64,000 bases of DNA from an uncultured Lachnospiraceae bacterium (GCA_946544235.1 CAMNMC010000086.1:1-64000); one strand, 5' to 3'. Numbered from the stretch's first letter, positions 49,245 to 59,077 are shown. A program made the numbers and translations. The notes: generated by a model not told the origin, from the letters alone.

Positions 49245-49784
49245 TCATTCTTCATTCTGACACGCTCTATAGTACTCCAGATACCGATATGCTGTCCTTC
49301 TGCTGATCTCTCCTTCATCCACTATCTCCGCAATAGACATACCACTATTATATTTAATAATAAAATCATTATATGATGTCATCCATGCTTCATCATGCTT
49401 CTTGCGCCCTCCAAAATTGCGATTGCGCAAGGTCTCATTTTCCAATTTTAGTTTTGCTATCTCTTGTTCAAGCTCGTTTATTCTCTTCAGAGCATCTCCG
49501 CAACATCTATATGCACTCGTATCTAACTGGATAAGCGCCAGTAAATCCCCTTGTTTTCTTTCTATAGCTTCCTGATCAGTAGCCTGTGGAATAACATATC
49601 CTTCGTCCTCAGCAACGGCAAGCCAGCCTGATGCTGCATCTGTTATCTCAGTGATAGCATCCTGAAGAGATTCTCCTGTAGTAATACATCCCGGAAGATC
49701 AGGGATGCGAGCATAATACTTTGTTTTATCTTCACTAGGTGCAATAACAACAGTATAAATATACTTCATATATCCAGCCTCCAT
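49245..49784 (-). CDS. HicB-like antitoxin domain, coiled coil and C-terminal HTH
   Basis: YYARIPDLPGCITTGESLQDAITEITDAASGWL; C-term YNSGMSIAEIVDEGEISRRTAYRYLEYY. Confidence 0.75.
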   Translation of the reverse strand: MEAGYMKYIYTVVIAPSEDKTKYYARIPDLPGCITTGESLQDAITEITDAASGWLAVAEDEGYVIPQATDQEAIERKQGDLLALIQLDTSAYRCCGDALKRINELEQEIAKLKLENETLRNRNFGGRKKHDEAWMTSYNDFIIKYNSGMSIAEIVDEGEISRRTAYRYLEYYRACQNEE

Positions 49785-49995
49785 TCCTGCATTATCAAGG
49801 AAGACTTTGCCCTTGCCTTCAACTATTACGCTTGATTTTTCTCTCTAAACACATGATCCTTTTTTATCATATAAACGCCATGTGCCACTTTGTTTTCTGA
49901 CACTATTATAATATGGTCCAGCAATGCTGTCAATTCGATTTTTGACACTCGATAAAGTATACTCGAATATAAAAATCACATATACAAGCATCCAT

Positions 49996-50040
49996 CAAAA
50001 AAACTCGGCATGGAATCGAATCACTTCAATCCATGCCGAG
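49996..50040 (-). terminator. Rho-independent terminator
   Basis: CTCGGCATGGA...TCCATGCCGAG then TTTTTTT on minus strand. Confidence 0.85.
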
Positions 50041-50077
50041 ACTACTCATCATTATAAGCTTTCATTCATAACATTAT

Positions 50078-50203
50078 TTACTTCTCATCAGACGTCTCTT
50101 GCGCTGAGCTGTATTCCACATTCCATTTAAATACTGTTTCTGGAAAACCACATCTCTCACATACACCACTTGACATATTACCGCCACATCTTGGGCACTT
50201 CAT
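50078..50203 (-). CDS. 41-aa zinc-ribbon miniprotein MKCPRCGGNMSSGVCERCGFPETVFKWNVEYSSAQETSDEK (absent from ORF track)
   Basis: Two CxxC pairs; RBS GGAGGTGATTATATG; dedicated terminator downstream. Confidence 0.7.
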   Translation of the reverse strand: MKCPRCGGNMSSGVCERCGFPETVFKWNVEYSSAQETSDEK

Positions 50204-50286
50204 ATAATCACCTCCAGCTTATAATATCTTTTGGCACTACTATTCAAAAACAAAATATCACAATCGAAACAGCATCACTTTAAAAT

Positions 50287-51144
50287 CTACAAGCTTTCAA
50301 TTATATCAGCAGCTTCCTCACCTGATATACCAAAAGAATCAATAAGATCATCTATAAGTTCACTCTTATCCATACCCTTTGACATTTTTCTTTCAGCATA
50401 CCTGAGATATGTCTCCTTTTGGCCTTCCGCTCTGCCTTCTGCTATTCCCTGCTCTCGTCCTTCCGCAAGGCCTTCTTCCTTCCATTGCTCATGCCACGAC
50501 TCTTTTTCATTTTCCCATTCCTGCTCGTAGGTCATGATTTCATCCCTCCACTTATAATTCTGCCGTATTCTATCCACTTCTGTTTCCAGCTCAGCCGTAA
50601 AATCGTCCTGCACCACGCCGGTCTCGATATAGTCCAAAAACATTTTTAATGCAAGAGGAATATCATTTTCCGTGCCCTTTGTATTAAGGATTATGGTCTG
50701 GGTACCGTCGCCAAGAGCCAACTCAGGCTCACTTACGCATCTGTTTTCAAAAACATACAAATGCTTCCCCTTCTTGAACAGATCAAATCTGCAGATAAAG
50801 ATGACAATATTATTCCTGAGCTTAGAATATTGCTCACCCTTATCAAGCAGATCCTTATCTATCATTGCCTGATAATATCGTCCCCGCTTCGGCAGGTCTT
50901 TGAAGTAATAATTCTGCATTTCGACATTATAGACTTCTTCATCCCCATCGCAATACACATCCAAACGAATTCCCTTTGAATATGCAGAATAATCATACGT
51001 CTTCTCAATTTCAGGAATCTCAACCCTTGCGATTTTCCTGTCAAGTATCCTTTCAAGACATTTCCTGCAAATATCACTGTGACGCATAACTATCCCAAAT
51101 ACGGTTTTATGACTGATCGTTAATCTTTTGCTTTCCATCCTCAA
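50287..51144 (-). CDS. Rpn family / PD-(D/E)XK nuclease transposase-like protein
   Basis: FGIVMRHSDICRKCLERILDRKIARVE; IRLDVYCDGDEEVYNVEMQNYYFKDLPKRGRYYQAMID. Confidence 0.85.
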   Translation of the reverse strand: MRMESKRLTISHKTVFGIVMRHSDICRKCLERILDRKIARVEIPEIEKTYDYSAYSKGIRLDVYCDGDEEVYNVEMQNYYFKDLPKRGRYYQAMIDKDLLDKGEQYSKLRNNIVIFICRFDLFKKGKHLYVFENRCVSEPELALGDGTQTIILNTKGTENDIPLALKMFLDYIETGVVQDDFTAELETEVDRIRQNYKWRDEIMTYEQEWENEKESWHEQWKEEGLAEGREQGIAEGRAEGQKETYLRYAERKMSKGMDKSELIDDLIDSFGISGEEAADIIESL

Positions 51145-51308
51145 TAATCACTCCTTTAACATAAAACTATTCTAAGCTTCCATGCAGGTAAGTGTTTATA
51201 TCGGACCTGAAAAATGTTCAATACTATTATATTGTCTATACAAGATATGTTCAAGGTTTCAGTCCAGGAATTCACAAAAGAATCACATTGAGTACAAAAA
51301 AACACCCC

Positions 51309-51340
51309 GACAGTGTTCAAATAATCATTCAAACACTGCC
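51309..51340 (-). terminator. Rho-independent terminator
   Basis: GGCAGTGTT...AACACTGTC then T-run (GGGGTGTTTTTTT) on minus strand. Confidence 0.7.
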
Positions 51341-51358
51341 AGGATTAGGTACTATATC

Positions 51359-51562
51359 TTATTCACAATAATCCTCTAAGTCCAATCCTTTATCCTCAGC
51401 AAGCCGAATCAGTTCATCTTCAGAAGCAGATTCGATATCGAATGCTTCCATTAAAGCTCCATCAAATCCACCGCCATAAAATGCTCCATAACTGTCATCA
51501 GCCAAATCAGATCTAAGTCTGTCAAAATCAATATACATAATTACCCCTCCGTTTCTTCGCAT
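51359..51562 (-). CDS. Small acidic hypothetical protein (likely start MYIDFDRLRSDL)
   Basis: Ends DELIRLAEDKGLDLEDYCE, like the tail of the LRR-BRCT protein; own terminator. Confidence 0.55.
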   Translation of the reverse strand: MRRNGGVIMYIDFDRLRSDLADDSYGAFYGGGFDGALMEAFDIESASEDELIRLAEDKGLDLEDYCE

Positions 51563-51621
51563 AAAAAAAAGCCATATATTTAAAACAAAATAATTCTCAC
51601 ATTTTTTTCCACGCTACATGT

Positions 51622-52095
51622 TTAACAATTCTGTTTTTTCTTCTCAATAGCCTTGGTAAAGCTTCCGGATTTGTTTGTTAATGAACGCGCCAAAGTCTTC
51701 CCTTCTAATGCCAGTTCTGCCAGCCCTTCCGTTGTCAACTCCTGCTTCATTAATGCATGTATCAGACTATTACGTTTGTCTTTCCAAATAAGAATCTCAT
51801 CAAGAACACTATCGCTGAAATACTTATTTGCGATCATTCCTCTCTGTTCTGCAAGTTTCTTAATTCGTCTAACCTTGCTATCAATAGTTGATCCATGTCC
51901 TTTTCTGCTGTTTACATATTTCTCCCATTCATCCGCATGACGAAGTATTGATTCTGTCCTATCTTCCATAATCGCGTAACATATGAAAATAGCTTCAAGA
52001 TAGAAATTATGTGACATGGCCATATTAAGCCGTTTAAACTGTTCCTTGTAATTCTCATATTTCTGCATATTTGCAGATTTTGTTTCGTTCTCCAT
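51622..52095 (-). CDS. HEPN-like protein
   Basis: Helical; IWKDKRNSLIHALM contains RNxxxH-type (Rx4H) motif. Confidence 0.55.
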   Translation of the reverse strand: MENETKSANMQKYENYKEQFKRLNMAMSHNFYLEAIFICYAIMEDRTESILRHADEWEKYVNSRKGHGSTIDSKVRRIKKLAEQRGMIANKYFSDSVLDEILIWKDKRNSLIHALMKQELTTEGLAELALEGKTLARSLTNKSGSFTKAIEKKKQNC

Positions 52096-52211
52096 ACAGA
52101 TTTATCCTCTCCTTAATTCCAAGTAGACATATGAATTAACTTCATCATCACAACGCAAAATAAACTATATATTTACAACAAAATTAGACTATTCTCACAA
52201 ATAGTATCTTA

Positions 52212-55208
52212 CTACATATTTAACAATTCTTCCTCTGTTATTATCTTAACTCCCAGTTCTCTGGCTAAAGAAGTTTTAAAATCATTAGAGTCTGGTGAAT
52301 TTGTGACAAGATAATTAATTAATGAACTAACAGTTGACGACATCTTTCCGCCATGATCCTCAATATATGCTTTTATAGCATCCATATCAGGAAATGAATT
52401 CAATTGTCCGGAAACAGCAAATTTCATACCTTCTATTTCATTTTTATTTGGTATTTCTACCATCTTTTCCTTTTTTGTTTTTTCTGCCTTCTTAGCTGTC
52501 TTCCAGTTCAAAGCCGTTTTTCCTGTCGCATTCAGAATCAAAGTATCCTTTTTCCAACCGAAAGTACCCCCTCTAATAATAGGCTTTTCAAGCTTTTCCG
52601 AACCAATAAAAGCTTTCTTGCTTATCTTTTTTACTGATTCAGGAATAACAATCTCCTTTAGGCTATCCGAATAGGCGTAAGCATAATCCCCTATTTCCTC
52701 TACTCCTTCAGGTATAGTTACACCTGTTATTTCTGCCCAATAACCATCATTTTCGACAAGATAATTGAAACTGTTCCACTCCTTTGAATAAGGGAACCTA
52801 TAATTTACATCATAATAACCTGCAATATGATTAAGTTCTTTTGTCTTTACATCCCCATCCGGATCATTCGTATACAAATAAATGTGCTCCACTTCATTAT
52901 GATGATCTATGCCGCTAATATACTGTACATCGGTATCATCACTGCATCCGGGTGCAGAATATACAACACAACCATCTCCGTCGTATTCACTAAAGGCAAC
53001 CATTTTCAATTCTGGAAAAATCTTTTGGATGTATTCGGCAATTCTTCCAGAGCCGTATATTTTTGTTGTCCTCATTTCATATACTCCAGGTGTCTGAGTA
53101 GCGTTTGAGTAAAGCAATATACCTTGATCAGCAGCATAATCAATAGCCGCATTGATCTGAGGTTTCAATCCTCTGAAAACGGCATTTGATATTCCCGAAT
53201 AAAAATCCTGGGGCCATAACTTCTCTTTTATTTGCATTCTCTCAACCGGCATCTCACACCTATTGATAGTATAGCATGAATAATCATCAAATAATGATTG
53301 TGGAGAGTAGCCATTAATTTTATCAAAATCGACATCAAAAGAAACATAGACAAATCTTGTCGAACGACCAGAACTACCTCGTTTAAGCGCTTCATTAAAA
53401 GCAATCTGACAATTATCTAATGATACTATTCCTTGCTGAACAATCGGGAGAAACTCACCCCCAATACTATAGTTCCTTATACTCCCCAGTATTCTTCCTC
53501 TCTCATTTTTAACATATAATTCTGGTTTTTCATCAATAGGTTCGATTATAACCTTTTTCCCTACATCAATGTCATCCCACTTTATATTCTTTTCACGGGA
53601 AATCTCGGTATAAAAGCGAATAACTCCACCAGCCAACTTCGTCATATAATCCCGATCTTCCATGATTTCATTCTTCTTTAGCTCATCAAACGATTTAATA
53701 TTTTTAACCTTTGCCTTAATCATATTCTTGAGATCTCTAATTGTTTCATAAGAAATCTGTGGTTTAGGTTTATCCTTCTCCGCAACAATGCCCTGTTTTT
53801 TTAGGAACTCCAAGCCTGACATTTTAAACTCATTTTTAATTATTCCTTCCAATCCATCTTCCAATCCATTGATTTCACCACAATACCATGTAAAGTCAAA
53901 AAAACTATCGAATGTTTCCCCTTCTTTTTTAGCCTTATCTACATAATGTAATATAATATCTTTTCTGGATGGAATCAGACCATTCGAGTATAAATATTCC
54001 GCTACATCACCTCCAAAACAACTATCATCATACCCTGCCGGTCCGCTTGTATTTTCATCGTTTACCAGACTAACCTTAACCTTATATTGTTTTGTAAAAT
54101 CAGCTAATGTATCAAATTTCCTTCCATCTATTTTTGCCTTTTTAACTGCTTCAATAATCTTACCCTGTTCGCCTACAATAATTCCTTTAGATGATAAAAA
54201 TGTATACGGATCACTCCCAAACAATTTATCAAATACGTCTTCAAAATCATAAAATTCATAGTTACAGAATTCCTCAAAGCTATACAACGATTGAAACTTT
54301 TTTTTCCTTTTCGTTGCTTTTGCAATTCCTTCTTCAATCAGTTGCCTTTTAGAATCTTTGATAACCCCCTTAGAAATCAGATAATCCTCAAAATCATCCC
54401 CATATAAATGTAGCAAAGCAACCCTGAATGCTCCTCTTGAATCCTTTTCAGCAATATAATTCAATTCTGAATCCGCCATACAATGATTTCTGAATTCATC
54501 AATACTATCAAACTGCAAACCATTTTCAGTAGCATTATTAATACCAGCTATTATCAATTCATCCCTACTAGGTATTACATTTATCATCGACAAATAATCA
54601 ACTGCATCAAAAACAGGAACGTACGATCCCAAAACACTATTTATTTCATTGTAGCACCCTTCATATTTTATTTTATTATGCTTGCAAAACTCATCAAAAT
54701 TATTAAAATGCGTATTATCCTTTACAGCATTATTAATTGCCTTCTGATACTTCATAAATACCGGCCTAGTTTTCAATAAGTTTTTAGAGGTCAAGTAGTC
54801 AATCACCTCCAACGAACCTTCTTCAACCACAACAGATAAAAGGTCCTCATAAAATAAGCTTATAGATGTTTTATTAAACGGAAATCCTGTGAAATAATCA
54901 TCAAAATCATCAATTTTTATAGATTTATCGCTTTCATCTATAGTACACTCGTTTAAAAATTCAAAAATGCTTTTATATTGTCTTGCATTCTTTTTTGCAT
55001 ATTCAATCCCTGAAATAATCATCTTCTTCCTTGATGGGATTATCTCCAATGACGCCAAATGATCTACAGCATCCTCATGAAATTCATTCATGATAAATGA
55101 GTAGAAATTCTCCTGGTTGTATTTATAATTTTTACAAAAGCTTCTATAATCCTTGAATTTAGCCCCGCTCTGTATTGCCTGATCAATACCTTTTTGATAG
55201 TTTTTCAT
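52212..55208 (-). CDS. 998-aa protein: repeated ~75-85 aa modules, unknown middle domain, short LRR_5 segment, C-terminal BRCT
   Basis: Repeats ending ..DYLxSxGIIPSRKxxI; VTIPEGVEEIGDYAYAYSDSLKEIVIPESVKKISKKAF; BRCT MKFAVSGQLNSFPDMDAIKAYIEDHGGKMSSTVSSLINYLVTNSPDSNDFKTSLARELGVKIITEEELL. Confidence 0.75.
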   Translation of the reverse strand: MKNYQKGIDQAIQSGAKFKDYRSFCKNYKYNQENFYSFIMNEFHEDAVDHLASLEIIPSRKKMIISGIEYAKKNARQYKSIFEFLNECTIDESDKSIKIDDFDDYFTGFPFNKTSISLFYEDLLSVVVEEGSLEVIDYLTSKNLLKTRPVFMKYQKAINNAVKDNTHFNNFDEFCKHNKIKYEGCYNEINSVLGSYVPVFDAVDYLSMINVIPSRDELIIAGINNATENGLQFDSIDEFRNHCMADSELNYIAEKDSRGAFRVALLHLYGDDFEDYLISKGVIKDSKRQLIEEGIAKATKRKKKFQSLYSFEEFCNYEFYDFEDVFDKLFGSDPYTFLSSKGIIVGEQGKIIEAVKKAKIDGRKFDTLADFTKQYKVKVSLVNDENTSGPAGYDDSCFGGDVAEYLYSNGLIPSRKDIILHYVDKAKKEGETFDSFFDFTWYCGEINGLEDGLEGIIKNEFKMSGLEFLKKQGIVAEKDKPKPQISYETIRDLKNMIKAKVKNIKSFDELKKNEIMEDRDYMTKLAGGVIRFYTEISREKNIKWDDIDVGKKVIIEPIDEKPELYVKNERGRILGSIRNYSIGGEFLPIVQQGIVSLDNCQIAFNEALKRGSSGRSTRFVYVSFDVDFDKINGYSPQSLFDDYSCYTINRCEMPVERMQIKEKLWPQDFYSGISNAVFRGLKPQINAAIDYAADQGILLYSNATQTPGVYEMRTTKIYGSGRIAEYIQKIFPELKMVAFSEYDGDGCVVYSAPGCSDDTDVQYISGIDHHNEVEHIYLYTNDPDGDVKTKELNHIAGYYDVNYRFPYSKEWNSFNYLVENDGYWAEITGVTIPEGVEEIGDYAYAYSDSLKEIVIPESVKKISKKAFIGSEKLEKPIIRGGTFGWKKDTLILNATGKTALNWKTAKKAEKTKKEKMVEIPNKNEIEGMKFAVSGQLNSFPDMDAIKAYIEDHGGKMSSTVSSLINYLVTNSPDSNDFKTSLARELGVKIITEEELLNM

Positions 55209-55239
55209 TTTATCCTCCTTTTATCTCCAAATTACAAGA

Positions 55240-57354
55240 TTAAGAATTATTCTCCAACTCCAATCCTTTATCCTCTGCAAGTTTAATAAACTCATTCTCA
55301 TTGATAATAGGTATGCCTAATTCTCTTGCTTTTTCACATTTATCCGAGCCCGAATCAGGATTATTGGAAATAAGGTAATCAACTTTGGAACTAACGGAAT
55401 TCTTAAATATTCCTCCATGCATTTCAATATAGCTTTGTATTGCACTTTTATCAATTTTGCCCGTATATGGATCTTGAAAAACATCAAATTGAGGCAATTC
55501 ACCGCTACACGCAAATGAAATCCCTTTAATTCCTTTTTGATTTTTAATCTGATTCCGTCTTTCAATTATTTTCGCCATTTTCTTTATTTGATTTTCATTT
55601 TCAGTTAGATCAAATTCATCATTCTTTTCACCATCAATAACATTACAATACTCCATAAGTTCTGCCTTTATCTCAAACATACCGCTCTGATATTCTTCAT
55701 CCACATTATTGATTAAATCAATAATCTTATTCACATCAGTTTTGGATATTATATGCTCATTAAGCATAAATCTTAAATTATCCAAATCGTTATCAATTAA
55801 ACAATGCCTCTCCTTAATATCTTTACAAAAACCTTTTACCCAAGTGGATTTATTATTTGCAATAAATTTAATATAATTATCTCGGAACTTATCAAAATAG
55901 TGTATTTCATGATTTAATGCAAATATAAATCCTTCTGCACTCTCATGTCGTCTATTTGCAGGTATGTCCTCAACCTTTCCAACATAAGCTATCTTTGCTC
56001 TCATGCCAATCGAATCAATTAACTCTTTTCGATATATGATAACCCATGGTGTATAGTACCTTTTATAAAAATCTTTCGAATAATATGCAGGTCCATCATC
56101 ACTCCACATACATTTAATTGCTTTTGAAGCCATTTTATTCACGGATTTTGGAATAACAATATATTTTACTAAAAGACCTTTAAATGCATCAGCACTAATT
56201 CTCGTTAGGTTATCTGACAAATTAAGTTTTTCCAAAAAATGAGCTCCTTTAAATGCAGCATTGCCAATATTCTGAACAATACTTGGAACAGTGAATTCCT
56301 TATCTCGCTTTCCTCTCGGATAGAAAATCAAAGTTTTCATATCTTTACTATACAAAACTCCATCAACACTCTTCATTTTTGAGGAATTTTCATCTACAAT
56401 CAGTTCCTGTAAGTTATCATTAATATCAAAAAGACTAAAAACCTCTTTTTCAAGTGTTTTACAAAGGGTAACCCTTTGAATAAATACATTATTATAGCTA
56501 AAGGCACCATGCTCTATTGTCTGAACAGTTTCAGGAAGAACCACCGACTTTGCCATACAGCCATTGAAAGCACCTTTCTTAATCTTATTAACGGCTTCAG
56601 GTACAATAGCTTCATCACATTTTCCATAGCAATTAATCAACACCCCATTTTTTATATCATAGACCATTCTATCTTCAATCATGTCACATCCAAGAAGAAA
56701 ATCCTCACCTAAAAACTCAATACCTGTCGGTATGGTTGTTACGAGATTTTTGCATCCGCAAAATGCTGCTTTGCCAATATACGAGATACTTTCCGGAATG
56801 CTGATATTTATCAATTTTTCCAGCCCCTTAAATGCATTATCTCCAATCTTAGCAACACCATTAAGTATCACAACGCTTTCCAAATTGGAACACCCTTCGA
56901 ACGCTCCATCGCCGATACTTGTAACACTTCCCGGTATCGTGACTCTTTTCAGTTTTTTGCACGTTTTAAAGCCACCACATTCTATACTGGTTACGCCATT
57001 GGGAATTGATATGCTTTCAAGTGATTCGCATCCGCCAAAAGCCCAACGGCCAATTTCTTTTAATCCTGTAGGCAAAGTGATATTTTTTATAGATTTGCAT
57101 CCGCTAAAAGCACTTTCTCCAATTGTTGTAACGCTGTCTGGCAAATCTATATTTTCAAGTGATTCGCATCCACGAAAAGCCCAACGGCCAATTTCTTTTA
57201 ATCCTGCAGGCATAGTGATATTTTTTATAGATTTGCATCCGTCAAAAGCATCTTCTCCAATTGTTTTTACTTCCTCCGGTAATGTAACATCACTTTCATT
57301 TCCAACATATTTTTTTAAAATATTATTATAAATTCTAAAATCTTTTTTACTCAT
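55240..57354 (-). CDS. BspA-type LRR_5 protein with C-terminal BRCT
   Basis: VTLPEEVKTIGEDAFDGCKSIKNITMPAGLKEIGRWAF...; BRCT IKGISFACSGELPQF...IEMHGGIFKNSVSSKVDYLISNNPDSGSDKCEKARELGIPIINENEF. Confidence 0.85.
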   Translation of the reverse strand: MSKKDFRIYNNILKKYVGNESDVTLPEEVKTIGEDAFDGCKSIKNITMPAGLKEIGRWAFRGCESLENIDLPDSVTTIGESAFSGCKSIKNITLPTGLKEIGRWAFGGCESLESISIPNGVTSIECGGFKTCKKLKRVTIPGSVTSIGDGAFEGCSNLESVVILNGVAKIGDNAFKGLEKLINISIPESISYIGKAAFCGCKNLVTTIPTGIEFLGEDFLLGCDMIEDRMVYDIKNGVLINCYGKCDEAIVPEAVNKIKKGAFNGCMAKSVVLPETVQTIEHGAFSYNNVFIQRVTLCKTLEKEVFSLFDINDNLQELIVDENSSKMKSVDGVLYSKDMKTLIFYPRGKRDKEFTVPSIVQNIGNAAFKGAHFLEKLNLSDNLTRISADAFKGLLVKYIVIPKSVNKMASKAIKCMWSDDGPAYYSKDFYKRYYTPWVIIYRKELIDSIGMRAKIAYVGKVEDIPANRRHESAEGFIFALNHEIHYFDKFRDNYIKFIANNKSTWVKGFCKDIKERHCLIDNDLDNLRFMLNEHIISKTDVNKIIDLINNVDEEYQSGMFEIKAELMEYCNVIDGEKNDEFDLTENENQIKKMAKIIERRNQIKNQKGIKGISFACSGELPQFDVFQDPYTGKIDKSAIQSYIEMHGGIFKNSVSSKVDYLISNNPDSGSDKCEKARELGIPIINENEFIKLAEDKGLELENNS

Positions 57355-57426
57355 ACTTTACCTTTTTTCTCCGAATTACAGATTACATTTGTTAGTATAA
57401 ACACATAAATAGTAATGATTTATTCT

Positions 57427-57549
57427 TTATACTATTCCAGCAAAAACTCTTTCGCCAATTTCAGCAACTCCACTAGGAAGCACTATCTTTGTCTCGTCTC
57501 CAGTGTATTTAACTAACACCCCATCCTCAATTATAAATTCTCCACTCAT
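57427..57549 (-). CDS. 40-aa mini-LRR_5 ORF MSGEFIIEDGVLVKYTGDETKIVLPSGVAEIGERVFAGIV (absent from ORF track)
   Basis: Matches LRR_5 N-terminal module; RBS GGAGAGGGAACT before ATG. Confidence 0.6.
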   Translation of the reverse strand: MSGEFIIEDGVLVKYTGDETKIVLPSGVAEIGERVFAGIV

Positions 57550-57562
57550 AGTTCCCTCTCCT

Positions 57563-59077
57563 TTAATCCAGTTTTAACGTCAAAAGTTCTGCTTCAATTT
57601 CTTTTTGTCTATCATAAATAAGCAAATCCTTATTATGCCTAAAGTATTCTTCGCAGCCGTACTTGCTGATATACGTTGACGTATACGGGTTAATCGTCAA
57701 CTCCGTCACAATGATCAACATTTCTTGTCCTTCAGTAAATACTTCTTCGCAAAATTCAAACATATTCGATAATTTCTTTCCCGACTCGACTGACGCTTTT
57801 TTCAGCAGTTTTATCTGTTCATCAAAATCCTTCTTTATTATCGTAAATGCTTCTGTACTATTATCAATGCCAAATAACAATCCCTGTTCATTTTCGAGGA
57901 TTCTTATCTGTTGTTTTAATCTATATTGAGCATCTTTTGACAGTGCCCCTGATTTTTTACCAGCTGCAAGTTCATTTCGTTTTTTATCAATAACATCCGC
58001 CATATTATCTGATGGTGTTTTATCTGATTTTATAATCAAGCATTTAAATTCTACCAGAGAAGAAGTCAACTCTTTCATTGTCTGTCCCGATTCAACTACG
58101 GCTCTTAATTCTTCACCGACCAAATCAAGCATCATTCCAATTAACGATAATCTTTCATCGAATTTAGCATTCTTAGCTCTCTCTTTTATATCTGCACTCG
58201 CTTTACCCGTAAGAATTTTATCGATCTGATAATCACTCTTATATTTTAAGAACAGGTCATAATACACTGCGAAATCTTTTGCAATTCTTGGATTCTGAAT
58301 ATATTGTTCAATCAGCTTTTGATCAACCTTAATATCATTCTTCTCATACAGCTGAATCATCTGACTCAAATCATCCCATCCGCGGGCAGTAACAAAACGC
58401 TTTCCATCTACAGTAGATTCAACAGTGTAAAAATCCGCTTTTTTTATCTCCAGGTATGTCATTACTGAAGCATGTACACCACATTGATATGCATACTCTT
58501 TCCAAACATCAAAATCAGGATCTACATCTATCCTTTTCAACCTATCCCAGGTAACTATGTCAAATTCACGAACCGAATTATTATATTCCGGAGGATTGCC
58601 TGCAGTCACCACAATCCAGCCATCAGGAACTCTATGTCTTCCAAATACCTTATACTGCAAAAACTGAAGCATTACAGGAGCTAATGTTTCTGAAACACAG
58701 TTGATTTCATCCAAGAATAGGATTCCTTCTTCTACACCGGTTTCTTCCATCATGTCATATACTGATGCAATGATTTCACTCATTGTATATTCCGAAATAT
58801 CACATTCCAAACCTTTGTAATTTTTATGAACAATAAACGGAAGACCTAATGCACTCTGTCTCGTGTGATGAGTCATTGAATAAGATAGTAATCCAACACC
58901 CATTTCTGAGGCGATTTGTTCCATAATTGCCGTTTTGCCAATTCCCGGAGGGCCCATCAAAAAGACCGGTCTCTGTTTTTCAATTGGGACAATATAATCT
59001 CCAGAATCATCTTTTGTGAAATATGCAACCATTGCATTTTTGATTTGCTCTTTAGCATCCTTTATATTCATTATCAC
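57563..59077 (-). CDS. MoxR/dynein-like AAA+ ATPase
   Basis: PVFLMGPPGIGKTAIMEQIA; EEGILFLDEINCVSETLAPVMLQFLQ; WIVVTAGNPPEYN. Confidence 0.9.
   Translation of the reverse strand: MIMNIKDAKEQIKNAMVAYFTKDDSGDYIVPIEKQRPVFLMGPPGIGKTAIMEQIASEMGVGLLSYSMTHHTRQSALGLPFIVHKNYKGLECDISEYTMSEIIASVYDMMEETGVEEGILFLDEINCVSETLAPVMLQFLQYKVFGRHRVPDGWIVVTAGNPPEYNNSVREFDIVTWDRLKRIDVDPDFDVWKEYAYQCGVHASVMTYLEIKKADFYTVESTVDGKRFVTARGWDDLSQMIQLYEKNDIKVDQKLIEQYIQNPRIAKDFAVYYDLFLKYKSDYQIDKILTGKASADIKERAKNAKFDERLSLIGMMLDLVGEELRAVVESGQTMKELTSSLVEFKCLIIKSDKTPSDNMADVIDKKRNELAAGKKSGALSKDAQYRLKQQIRILENEQGLLFGIDNSTEAFTIIKKDFDEQIKLLKKASVESGKKLSNMFEFCEEVFTEGQEMLIIVTELTINPYTSTYISKYGCEEYFRHNKDLLIYDRQKEIEAELLTLKLD

Noticed and set aside
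56681-57331. 216-aa plus-strand ORF
   Set aside because: Antisense to LRR repeats; its periodicity simply mirrors the repeat DNA.
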